Source of the DNA: Cyclospora cayetanensis
Taxonomy: Eukaryota > Apicomplexa > Conoidasida > Eucoccidiorida > Eimeriidae
NCBI RefSeq assembly: GCF_002999335.1
Contig: NW_020312590.1
Location: forward strand, 372,001-436,000
Length of the DNA stretch: 64,000 nucleotides
Direction of reading: 5' to 3'
A program made the translations under genes and the position numbers. Positions 49,501 to 60,640 of this stretch are shown here, piece after piece. Each line of letters begins with the position of its first letter. The stretch's first letter is position 1. The notes under the pieces were generated by a model, which saw only the letters and a list, made by a program, of their open reading frames with translations, did no database searches and had not been told where the DNA came from.

Positions 49501-51823
49501 CGGAGACTTCCGGAACAGCAGTGGGAGCATCGTGGGTCGCTGATCGAGCACGGCCACCCCCCTCCGCGATAGGTGGCTGTCTATTACGTGGAGGCTGACG
49601 AGGGCCTCTAGGGTAAGCCTGAGTATTCACGAGATCCGGCTGGAGCTTCAGCTGGTCTGCAGTACCTTTGCCATATGGGTGCTCGAGCGAGTTCAAGTCT
49701 GCAGCGGCAACCGGCGCGCTTCGCTCTCGTTCGCACGCCATATACGTGGCGCAAGCATCACAAAGAGACGCCGGACCATCCAGATCCGGAGCTCTCTGGC
49801 ACAAAGGTATCTGTGCATTTGGTTCCGCTTGCGCGCTCACCCTTAACGATGCATCCTGCAATTTGCCACAGCGAGCGCACTGGTACTCAGTGTCTACAGC
49901 CCCAGCCGGCTCCCCAAGTGCATAAATCTCTTGTTGACCCTTCTTGTCTCCATATGAATCGCCAAGCCCGACGCGCCACGAGCAGCAACATGGACAGCAG
50001 CAACACGATGCGTCTAAAGCCTCTACGCCCGAGTTTGCTGCCCGCAAGCGGCAACATTGGCAGCCACAGCGGGATGAGTCTCGGATGCTCAAGCCAGCTT
50101 CGTTGGAAGGCCCTTGCCCCTTTGCAGTGGGCACATCAAGGCGGTTGTGGGAGCCCGCAGGCAATGAGTATCGCCGCAAAGTGTTGGACACACCATATGC
50201 TCGCATCCAAGAAGGAATTGACCATCCATGAGCTGCTTTTTGCCGCATGCGCGCATCGTCGGCCCGCTCTCCATGAACATTGACTTCCTCGCATTCATAG
50301 CCTGAGCAAGTAGCGGGTAGATGGGATACGGAAGCTCTCCTCGGATCTGTGTCCTTCCAGCCCTTCGCCGTTTTCTGTACATGAAGTCGCTGCTCCTTTA
50401 GCCTTAAGCTGGGCTGCTTTCTAAAGAACTGCAGTTCCCTGGGAGACAGCTGAACCCCTAATCCCCGAAGAGTTTCCTCGTCCTCGCTGATGGCGCCTCT
50501 GCTATTCACAAAGCTTGAGTTGTGGATCATATCGCGTTTGCTTGCGGTGCACCGTGACACGGCTAAAGGCTTGCTAAATCCTGCCCTCGGCGCATCCGAC
50601 GAACGCAAGGACTGGCAAAACTCCCATGTCTCCAAAGCGTTCTGCGATGAAGGCTTTCCAGCAGCCAACTCGGTGATGCGGGGAGGCTGCTGCTTGTTGA
50701 ACTGGTCAGATACTTGACAATCTGCTTGCCGAGGTGCCCACTGGTGGCAGCACTGCATGTGTTCAGCTGGCTGCTCCTCGGCTCGCCAGACACCGAAGCG
50801 GGTGTCTTTTGCGGCTGTCACGCGGCGGCTTCGAATGTCAGAGGGAGCCTCTGCACACGAGAGGACCGCGCATTGCTGCTCATGTTGCAAGAACTGCTGA
50901 GATAGCATGTTTTCTCCGTCGGATGGGGGATGGAGACTCGGGGGCAACGTCGACGGCACAGCAAATCCTGAAGGGTCCTGCAGACCTCCAACGGGGTCGT
51001 TCGCCGAAGTGCTCGCGCCGTGCTGCCGCAAACTGCTCCGCTGAGATGGGCGAAAAAGGCGTTCATTGCTTGAGGGCCTCTCCGTTGGTGAAGCCCCATA
51101 GGCTCCAAGGCCTGATGCTGCTGCTGCTTGCCACCGTCGTCGACTTTGCAGCCACTCCCCTTGTGTCCTCCTGCTTCCGCTGGGCATTCCAGCTGCTGGC
51201 ATGTTGCGCGGACTCATGCGCGCCAGGTTCCGCTTCAGCGATCGAGATCCCGTCCCTCGACTGTCAACCGGGTTCGTTGCTGATCGCTGAGGACGTGGGA
51301 AGCCAGGTGGGAAGTCTTCATGTAGTCGTGAATCAAAGGTGTACGGGCTGGTCTCTTGGCTCTCGGGTGAGCCATGTGCTGCAGTTGCTCCTCCATATGG
51401 AGCAGGGCGCTGCATCAATTGCTGCTGTCTCAGAATGTGCTGCTGCCGCTCCTGTTGTTGCTGTAGCAGCTCACTCTGCCTGTGAGCAAGTGCTGCTGCC
51501 ACACGGCTCGTTGGACGGCATTCACGCCTAAGAGGCTGCTGGCCCGGTCTGAGCTGTGGGTCATGGCTGTACCGAGGATATGGAACGGAAGACTCTGGTC
51601 TGGTTTCATACCCGTCACACGGATGCATTGAAACACTCTGGAGTCGTCTTTCTATGGGCCTCTGTGGGGGTGGAGGAGGAACTGGTCTGTCTTCCGAATA
51701 TCCTAAAGGCCTCGTCCTTGATAGCCGTAGCAGCTCCGCACGCACCTGCTGCTCTTGCTGCCGCAGACATCGCTGCTGAAACATGAGTGCACCAAGGTCA
51801 TAGTTCCCCAAAGCGTGCGTCAT
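46502..51823 (-). CDS. Large protein with GATA-like zinc motif and F-box-like segment
   Basis: Five exons in coding order: 51823-49065, 48941-48519, 48142-48056, 47844-47202 and 46663-46502. They join in phases 2, 2, 2 and 0 and give about 1,357 residues. The in-frame TAG at 49063-49061 lies inside the donor AA|GTAGGC, so the long first exon does not end there. The N-terminus is Gln/Arg-rich (residues about 108-140). A Cys cluster (CGCQCC, then CCCCPCCC) lies near 585-615. A GATA-like pair follows: CARC at 649-652 and GPASLCDACATY with CDAC at 688-691, with a 35-residue loop (17-20 in GATA factors). At about 830-870, SPRIVSKICRFLSLSKLLVVRRCSKVW matches the F-box pattern, which recruits substrates to SCF ubiquitin ligases through SKP1. 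The C-terminal half is unrecognised. The last exon is the least certain. Confidence 0.7.
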
Positions 51824-51880
51824 TTGCGTTTGGCGGCACTGGTGTTGAACCAGTCACCCCGGGCCAGTGCCAAGCGACAG

Positions 51881-52060
51881 TTAGCCCACGCAGTGCGCAA
51901 GTTGCTGCACAAAGCCGGCCTCAAAGACTGCATACATCGGGATACTCAAGCAAGCAGCTGCTGCAATGAGGATTCCGTGTTTCCAATTGAATCGCCCAGA
52001 AAACGAGCCTACTGAAGCCTCTTTGTGTGCATTTGTTAGCGCTAGTCTGATGGCTGCCAT
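51881..52060 (-). CDS. Small single-span membrane protein, hypothetical
   Basis: A 59-residue frame starts at ATG 52060-52058 and ends at TAA 51881. It has a polar, basic N-terminus ending FNWKHG, one hydrophobic stretch GILIAAAACLSIPMYAVF, and a short tail. This layout resembles small accessory subunits of mitochondrial inner-membrane complexes, but no family is recognised. Its stop is only 57 bases upstream of the ATG of the next gene on the same strand, which is very tight for two independent transcripts. It may therefore be an upstream ORF of that gene, or the next gene may start further inside. Confidence 0.35.
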   Translation of the reverse strand: MAAIRLALTNAHKEASVGSFSGRFNWKHGILIAAAACLSIPMYAVFEAGFVQQLAHCVG

Positions 52061-55000
52061 AGGCACTGGGAGGCACCAGATTTTCTTGGGGCCACAAGAT
52101 CTAGTCTCCCAAGGCCAAAGCTGCACGGGGTCTGATAGTGCTACTGATGTACTGAACACCCTGCTCTCTTCTCCTCACTGATATTGTTCCTAATAGGCGT
52201 TGCTCCGCGCTCTCAGTCTACTAAAGGATAAATGAGTGCAGGTCTGTCGCCGCTTCGACGGCCGGAATTCGAGATATGCTGCGAGATCCCATAATTGAAG
52301 CCTCCGAAGGCAGCAAGTAGCATGTGCTGGGTGGCGTCTTCGCTGTCAATATAAACCTACAAGTGTATACACTTCAGGCTTTTGGGTAGCCGGTATACGG
52401 GGGTGGTTGCTTCTTGGATCTGGGTAGGCCAGGTGTGAGCTGTGGCCGCTGCCCAACGCGCTGGGTGATGCGAGAACAAAAAACGGGAAGGATGTACTTG
52501 TAGTTGTGTGATACCGCATACATTACCACTTCCTCCACGGAAAGTGCAATTCATGACCATACAGGGGCCGAGAAGCCTGTTTGATTCGTCTCGACACCCT
52601 GTCATTCTAGGCTGCGCTCGATTCTCGCGATCGCTGCCGACGGGCCTTGTTGACATCGGCTTGTTCAACATTGCGGTGCTGCACTTTTGATGGAATTGAT
52701 TTAGATCAATAAAATTATGTTTGCTCAATGTTCTTGGCTTTAGTAATTGCCTCTCGTGCAGCAAAACTCTTTTGTCGAAAAGCTCTGGCACACGCATCAC
52801 ATTGACCTCCCAGCCACATCCTAGGAAGGTCACACACATGGGCGATCCCGCCACCCTAACTCCATGGTATGTGATTTCGGGACTCAGTCACCAGTGAATG
52901 AGTCATGCGACTACAGGGGAGTATCGGCGCCCAGATAAATCCGTCCACTTGCACGGTTGGCTGGTAGGTGCCGAATAATCGGGCAGAAGAAAATACGCAG
53001 GGGCACAAAAATGACTTGAGTGAGTGAGCGACTTTACTTGCTCAACTTCACACCTATAAATTGTAGGAGCGACCCATGTGGCACATAGTATTCCGCAGTC
53101 AAGGTAGTCAGCCACCTCATGTCATGGTGCCTGCAGTCGGCCTGCCAGAGTTGTTGCGGATCAGTCTACTAGTAAACGACTATTACCAGGTTCATTGCAC
53201 ATCATGTGGTCTTACTGAGTATTATTGGTTTGGCTCGTATGCACTTAAATCGTGTACGTTGCGAAACTCGGCTATTTCCGTACGGAATAGCTGATGCTCT
53301 GGACTGATACGCTACGCTACCGTGTTTGACCATGGTGAAAGCCAGCAGTGTATCATCAGACAACAAAACTATTCGAAGTGTGGTGGCACATCATTTTCAT
53401 AGGCAGGGAATCTTATGAAGTGAGAGATGGAGAGGGAGAAACCTATCTAAATAGTATTAATTGGCTTTCCTCCATGTTTTGATGCATTTAGTTGGCTTAT
53501 GGGATCATTTAGGAGTAATGCTGATGCCTAGGTGTAGTATCCTTTAAATATTCAGTAAGCTGAGTGGCTAAAATGCCTACTATCATATGGTTACACAGGT
53601 TTGATAATCATCCTATGTACAGGTCCGGCAAACACTCCAGCTAATTGTGGAATGTGCCAGCCTCCCACGCGGCAAAGGCAAGGTTTCCCAACAATTGTTC
53701 TAAAGCTTTTATAAAATGTGACCTCTTACACGGGCACATCACAAGTGCCCAATCAGCACAAATCCAGTCAACTTAGCTGGTGCTAGTAGCTTGATTCGCC
53801 ATTTCAGTCATCCACTTTGCACCTATTCTCGGCCCATGTGAGATGCTTCTGCCCGCAGCAGTACCTAAATTTTCTTCTACTCAAACTAGAGTTTGCTAGC
53901 TTTCACTTTTGGAGTTTTGTGAATTTAGGGTCACGCTCCCCTAACGACTTTATAGGGAGAATCATAGCCCAAAAAACCGAAGGGACATTCGGTAGAAAGT
54001 TGACAAATGCCCCTCCGAAAGTGTTTAGTTCTCTACGCGCCCTCACTCCATAGGGCTTGCCTTAGGCGAGGCGGACACGAAGGGTAATATTGGTACGCAC
54101 TATCTGCGCTCTAGAGCAAGCTCCCAAACCGAGCTACACATAGCAACTTGGTGCAGGGGCTCACTGCGTTAAGTTCTCTAGTATGGATCTATCTAACTTA
54201 ATACATAACAAGCGGGACTGACAAAAAGGATAAGTAACTTGCGTGCACTTCGCCGATTCGTAGCATATTACAAACAAGGTTGAAAATAGTGCCTAAGAAG
54301 AGCTTGGCTAGATACGTTAACCTTCGTGCTGCCTAAAGTCCATATCCCTTTTACTGATTTCGCTTTCTTTATTATTCAAATCGTAGCATCATAGTGAACA
54401 CTTATGTTACTCTGTTCATTTGCTGTAGCACTCTGCTAGCACTGCTGGCATGTTAACGCGCCACTCTGTTGATCCTCAGCTGAATGTTGGCTCACCAAGA
54501 TGGCATACTGCCATCCCGATCGGCATACGCTCTTAGAGCTAGAAGCAGTCAATTGCTGACTAAGGCAAAGACAGTCATGCAGCGGGCCTCTGTCATCTTG
54601 TCAGCGGTGTGAGCTACGCCAAAACTGATTTCGCCTTTTAGCCTCCTCAATTATTGCTGTTCCAGAATATTTTGCCAACATTACGCGCAAAAGATCCACT
54701 GGCGTCGATTTCGGCACAGTATGGAACGGCCACATGCGAAGATGTGCGGGGTGATCTCCCAGTTCGGTAGTCATTCACAGTTGATAACGTATTGGGCAGG
54801 TAGCAGGGTGCAAATACTTAAACCTGGTTCCATACTGCAGGATTTATTCATTGAAATGCTCCTCTGGTTACCCTTATCATCATATCTGTGTGCCTAGTTG
54901 CGATCAAATCCTTACCTTACTAGTTAGTGCTATCGCGGTGGAACCCTAGTAAGGTAGGTGAGTGGCGCTAAGCATCACTCACACTGCCTAGTGTAAGAGG

Positions 55001-57365
55001 ACCTGATACTGTGAGCTGATTCCAGTTAGTAGGAGGAACCCATGTATTACTGACAACGTAACATGAGGAAGCTCTAAGACATCAACTGACGGTTAGCTAC
55101 AATGGGTGCCAAAACGTGATTCCTCAGTTAGAACAGCATTCGAAGTATTCAACCGCAGTGCTTATCTTAATATGCCAAAGCATCTTCCTCTCTTGAGCAG
55201 CTATACGCGCATGATAATGAAATTACACTTTCAAAGGCCTGCTTAGGTGATTCGCACTCACATATTGCTGAATTCTTGCTTGAGGAAGCAGGTGAGTATT
55301 GATATCTTGGTTGCATGTATTCACACCTCGGTAGAAAGTGCAACGCAATCGTGTTATGGCCTGGAGCAGTCAGGGCGGCCCAGTGGAAGCTCTTGTGTGA
55401 GGGTTCTAGTGGGCAACTACCTCTCCCTAGTACTAATGGCGTGTTAATCAAAGCTTGATTGAGTCACCTCAGATATGAGAAATGGCCAGCCTATCTTGTT
55501 CTTTGCAGCTATCACAAGAGCCAACTTGCCGCTAAGTCAAAAGTTTGACGCTTGATACGATGCACGCGAATCCCATCAACATTTAGTTTGCAAGCCTGCT
55601 CTCACCTCCTTCCTCCTAGATATACCGAGCTTGCAGTGTGATGAGCGGGATGGCAGAATTCATGGGAAATGTTCATCAACGAAATTGTTTACTGAGCAGC
55701 GCCGCATTGTGGTCCCTGTGCGCCAACACTGCTGCCATCCTTCGCTCGCTCTAGATATAATGAAAAACCTTACTTTTACTTGTCTCGCACTGCCATGAAA
55801 TCCGAGCTGATTACAACTTTTTATGTTATCTTAGTTAGATATATTAGTATTTTAGATACAGGATTGTCGTCGATTCCTCTAGGAAGACTGACAGTTGTTG
55901 ATGACCAAGCTAAATTGGAGGTGAAAAGGCTATAACACACACTAGTGTGACAAACTGTTGCATTTCGCTTTAAGCTAACTAAAGGAGTGTATCACTTAAG
56001 CTGATCGAAGCTAAATGTCCCGAGTTCAGGGATGGGCCTCTTAGGGCAGGTCTGCAAGCTTTAACTCACGTTAGGCAAGGCATTAATACTAGAAAAGCTC
56101 TTGGAGCTCAATGAACGACTACCTGCGGACGAAATGGAGAGCACACCTGCTAACTACCTGATCACCTGTTAGAGCTTCTGGAAAAGCGGGATCAAGGGGA
56201 GGAGTCCGAGTTCAATATTCATCCAGAAGCCCTTACTAATAATTCATCCATAAAAATACTTTCCCGTCACCAGCTACTGATTTGCTACATAATCACTCTC
56301 TCCGATTGAATATATCTTCGAGAGAGCCGAAGGACAGCTAGACCGGTTGAAATTGTCTTTTCACAATTAACAGTCTTCGAGTGGTTGGGTTTCATGTTAC
56401 TATAGCAGCAGAGATTTTGAACCCCTGTAGCTTCCTCTTTGGGCTATTGTGGAAAAAAAATTTTGAGGAATGCTTTAGCTCTACCGTCCGGAGCGGCCCC
56501 AAGTCACAACCAGTTGGTGGAGGCACCAGCATATAGGGTCTTGAGCAAATTCTTGTGTAGCAAGTGCGAGCGTCCTACTACTGCTAGAACATACTCACCA
56601 TCATCAAACCTCCTTGATCAAGTCCCCACTCCTGGCCTTGCAGAGGTCTGGTATGCATATTGATACCTAGTGAGGCATGCTTGAAGCCATATTTGTGCCA
56701 AATTTGGCTGCAACATATTTAAGCTAAGACATGCACTTTCCAGTGTCCTTAAAGGCACTACCTGAACTGCCAGTATAAATTCATGTTTCCCCCTGCATAT
56801 CAATATAGCGACATAGAAACTTTAAGAGGAGGCGTTCGATATGTTTAAGTGTTGTTTTACGAGAGTTTCGGCTGCTGCTCGCGCCGGAGTGCCCCAAGAG
56901 TAGGCACCTCATTGTGCTGATCTGCGAGAGCAATGTGCAGTGTGAGCAACCTAAATAAAAGCCGCATAGTCTTCAAACAGTACTACAAGCGCCAATTATC
57001 AGTAGATGGTTCAGCAAGAGAGTTGCTGGGGATTGAGTAGGGACTGCGCGAGTACCAGGGACGCCCGTGGGGGCCCTCAGCTCTAAATTTAATCTTAGGG
57101 TTTTCGGCGAAGTCACTTACAGAGCATCTCTAAATGTACTTGTCCAACATCGCCACATTTGCTTTAGAGGGTTTGTAGCCTGTGAATCCCCTGGGCTATT
57201 ATGCTATGGCTGATTCAGTGGCAAGCTGAATGAGGCCATCCTTCTCTTTGGAAGCCTAGCGTTAGTAGTCTCCCGAAGTATATGGTATTATGTGGCTATC
57301 AAAGAGCGGAGTAGAGCTCATGTTTGGACATCAAGACTTGGGTCTCCAGTGCATTGCTACCCCAG
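52061..57365. other. Gene-poor region, 5.3 kb
   Basis: No gene was supported. The longest frame (52357-52854 minus, 165 codons) has no motif or splice context. From about 53.3 to 56.9 kb frames are very short and AT content is higher, with no recognised repeat. Upstream exons of the 57.4 kb gene probably lie near its right edge but could not be placed. Confidence 0.45.
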
Positions 57366-58417
57366 GGGCTTAGAGTTTACGGCGTGATTATTGCCCTGAG
57401 CGTGCATCTTCCTCCGGAAGCAGTACACGTAAAGGAGGCTCCAGAGAAAACAGCTGAAGGTCAAGCGGGGGAAGATGCTGAATTACCTGATGGTGAAGAG
57501 GATTCGGATCTTTTCGTGGATATCAAATTAAAGGAACATATAGATTTCGCCCAGAAGCTCCTCAAAGACCGGACACTCTTACCACCCCGTAGAAGGAAGG
57601 AGCGAAACCACCATAACCTCGTGCACCTTATTTGGGCAGCGACACTCTTGCATCTTACCCTGTTTCTGCGCCGGCTCCCCCGTTTCCCCAGAGGCAAAGC
57701 CTTGCACCGCATGACAGCAGGTGACCCCCTCTTATTCTGGAAGGTCAAGCAGCTAATTGGTGACAATGTAGAGGCGGGTGTCAAAGGCGCTTGCAAAAAA
57801 TGCCTCACGTGGTAAAGAGCCTTCTGGACTTTATTCAGTTGTCAAAAGAAAGTTTGGACCAGAGGGATGAACAAGAAAAACGGATGCACTCGTACCAAGA
57901 GCAGCTAATCACCTCGCTGAACCCGTTGCTTCTCGCTACTGACCGCATGGAAGCTGTGCTAAAGCAGTATTTTCTACCGGCATTAGCTTTACCGGCAAGC
58001 CATGGCGAGCTGTGTTTACAGCTGCAGCTTCTCCAAGGTGAAGGAGCACGCTCATCGGATCAGAAAGCGTTGTTTTTGAACGAATGGGGCGCTGATCGGA
58101 TGAGAAACGAGCTAGGATTTAACGAAGAGTTGATCACGGCTCTACTTAGTGTGATGGTAAAGGACTCAGCTTACACGAGGAAGAAGGCTGCTCTGCAGGA
58201 ATTCCAGACGAGTGTAGTGCTACAAGCCACAAAGAGAGGTAGCATTGCCTCCGCTTTCACAGGTGATCTGCGTTCGAATGAGGAGGTGGTCCGCGACGCA
58301 GCCAGTGCTGTTGAGGAGAGAGCGACACATTGCATGTTCTTGCTTCCAGAGCGTCAGTGGATGCTATTGCTTTTCGTGGAGCACCTTCCACAGCAGGATC
58401 CCGAATCATCAGTGTAA
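57366..58417 (+). CDS. Hypothetical protein with helical, charged C-terminal half
   Basis: Probable exons are 57366-57588, 57721-57767 and 57818-58417. The first begins after acceptor TACCCCAG, so an N-terminal exon lies upstream. The 57588/57721 junction (GTAGAA to CAGCAG) fits phase 1. The last junction would use a 50-base intron and is uncertain; without it the frame breaks between 57790 and 57815. The first part has an acidic stretch (GEDAELPDGEEDSDLFVD). The last exon is rich in long amphipathic helices (SLLDFIQLSKESLDQRDEQE, then GFNEELITALLSVMVK, then EEVVRDAASAVEERA), suggesting coiled coil. No family is recognised. Alternatively, translation of the last part could start at ATG 57800. 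Confidence 0.5.
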
Positions 58418-60640
58418 AGTCACACATGCGGTTTGTGCCGCCAGGGTTATGACAACCCCTTCTTTTGTCAGCTCTTTGATTACGATTTCAGCCGTGCTTT
58501 CTTTTAGCAGGGCTAGAATATAGAGCTGGCTATCGTGGTATTTGATAGAGAGGATGCTTCCAGAACACCAAAAAATCAAGTACTGCATGGATTTAAATTC
58601 ATGTGTTAAGCAGGTAGAGGCATCACGGGACTAGCGCAAAATTCAGCGCTTAGAAGAAGCCCTTGTTGGCAATGGACTGTGTGGTCGAGCCATGTTTTGC
58701 AGCAACGGTTGGAAATGGCGTCATAAAAGCCTTTGTGCCCACGGCAATTTTGCCCTTTTGGCAGCATCAACTCCCTCAGACCGGGCATGTAGTGAACTGT
58801 GTATACGCTTACAAGGCAGTGCAAGTACGTCGGCAAGAGCACATTGGCCAAGGACTACACCTCTTGGGGCGAACAAAACGTGAAGAGCCTTTAAAGCCAA
58901 ATTTGTGATGACTACCATAGGAATGGAGTGCTTGCCGTACGACTTACACTAAATGCTACTTGGCATTTCCTGTACTGGAGGATACCCTATGAATACCCGA
59001 ATTGTTGATCGATAGTAGCGATTCCGGTTGTTCGGGCAGCTGCATTGTTCACAAGTCGAGTTATAGCCTACAGCACAGCCAAATGCAACTGGGTAGGCTC
59101 TGCCTAGCACAGGAAGTAAAGCAGTTATCACGAGCGATTTTAACCTTCCGTTCCTGCATGTTCAAGTCTAGTGCTCGAAAGATACAGGGAGAAAAGAACT
59201 GTGCAAATTTTGATGGCGTAGACTCTTGTGCTTCGGCGGCCTGTAACATTGGTGATGCTCCAAGGTTGCAGCAGCAGGTGTCCGTGGGTAGCATAATCCC
59301 TCATGTAGCTTGAGCTCGTGTTCACCTTGCTGATCATGAGTACAAGTGATAAAAGTTTTTGCTCGCGTGGTTTCAAGTGACTACATCTGGTACATCTCGC
59401 CAGCTGCGGCACTGCCATGGAGTAGCAGCGTTGTGCTTATCCAGAAAATAAAGTCGACTACTCCCTCCTTATGCGCACGAGCTACATCGATAAATTTGTC
59501 ACAGCAACGCAGTTTATTGTGCTGGCCCATTTTATTGGGTGAAGGTTGCTATGAAGGGGGCATACTTTCATGCATTTTGTTTAGCTTTTCTCGGTATTTT
59601 TGATGAGGAGGAGATCGCCAGAGAGACCCACTTAGCCACAGCTTCGAGGTTAGAAAAGGAAAGAGCGAATTTTCATGTGGAAGTTTTTCAGTGAATGCAC
59701 TTTACGCGCAAGAGCAGTTCCTTGAGTAGATTTTATGGATTATAGCTAAGGAGAGCTTTGCAATACATTAACTTTTCCTTCTATGGTGGCGCTGCTTAAG
59801 CTGATCCACAGCCTCTACGATTGTTCCTGTGTCTCTGTGTGTGTTGATGCTGTGGAGAGCTCCTGTTCAAAATACCGGTGGTTTCTTGTGGCATCCGTCG
59901 TAAATATCGCCTGTTCTCGCTCCGCCGTAGAGAACGTAGAGCTATACCCTGAAAGGAACATATTCCCTGTAAATTCATGGAGCAATATATAGCTTAGAAC
60001 AAAAATTAATTTCGATTCTCCCAATGATACCTTGACCAAATGCTATTTCACTTTGTGGGGCTTTCCATGGGCGATTGTCAAATCATTGGCCGGACTCGGG
60101 CCGCAGCGAAGCACCGTGCCAGATTTACATACCACTGACTTCGCCTCTTTCTTTCGGTCTATTTAATAGGGAAAACATGTAACTTCAGGATTACAGGCGT
60201 ATTCTCCTCTCAACAGCATCTTGCTCCCCACGCGTTTGCATATACTTGCGCTTTTTTGTTTATCGACGTGCATCTCGAATCCCGAGCGCTGCGCAATTAG
60301 AGAAGGCTTCCACTGCGAGCCACGCCCATTAGATCCTGTGTCGCCTACAAGGCCGGCGCAACTCATGCACCACCGTTTGACTTTTCATTACAGCATTGGT
60401 GGTCATCTTGAGCTGCTGCCACACTTGCCGCACTTAGAGAGACAACAGCAAGACTATTGCATTCCCATAATCTCGCTGACTCATTGCACACCTATTTCAG
60501 ACTCGGATATTCCAGGCTGCCGGTGTCCCCCATGAAATTTTACAGGGTTCCCGTCCAGTGCATCTTTAGCTTAAGTCACTGTACCCAATAGCCATCACGC
60601 TGTCACGCTGTGTTCCGGACGTTCGCGCCCCCCCATTGCA
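58418..60640. other. Intergenic, no gene seen
   Basis: Only short frames on both strands, none with motifs. The right end should hold the promoter of the gene starting at 60641. Confidence 0.45.

Noticed and set aside
50734..51531. 265-codon plus-strand frame antisense to the F-box/GATA exon
   Set aside because: The minus frame is longer (920 codons), carries structured motifs and continues by splicing. The plus frame is a shadow.
52357..52854. 165-codon minus frame
   Set aside because: No recognisable domain, and no splice partners toward either neighbour. Kept only as a chance frame.
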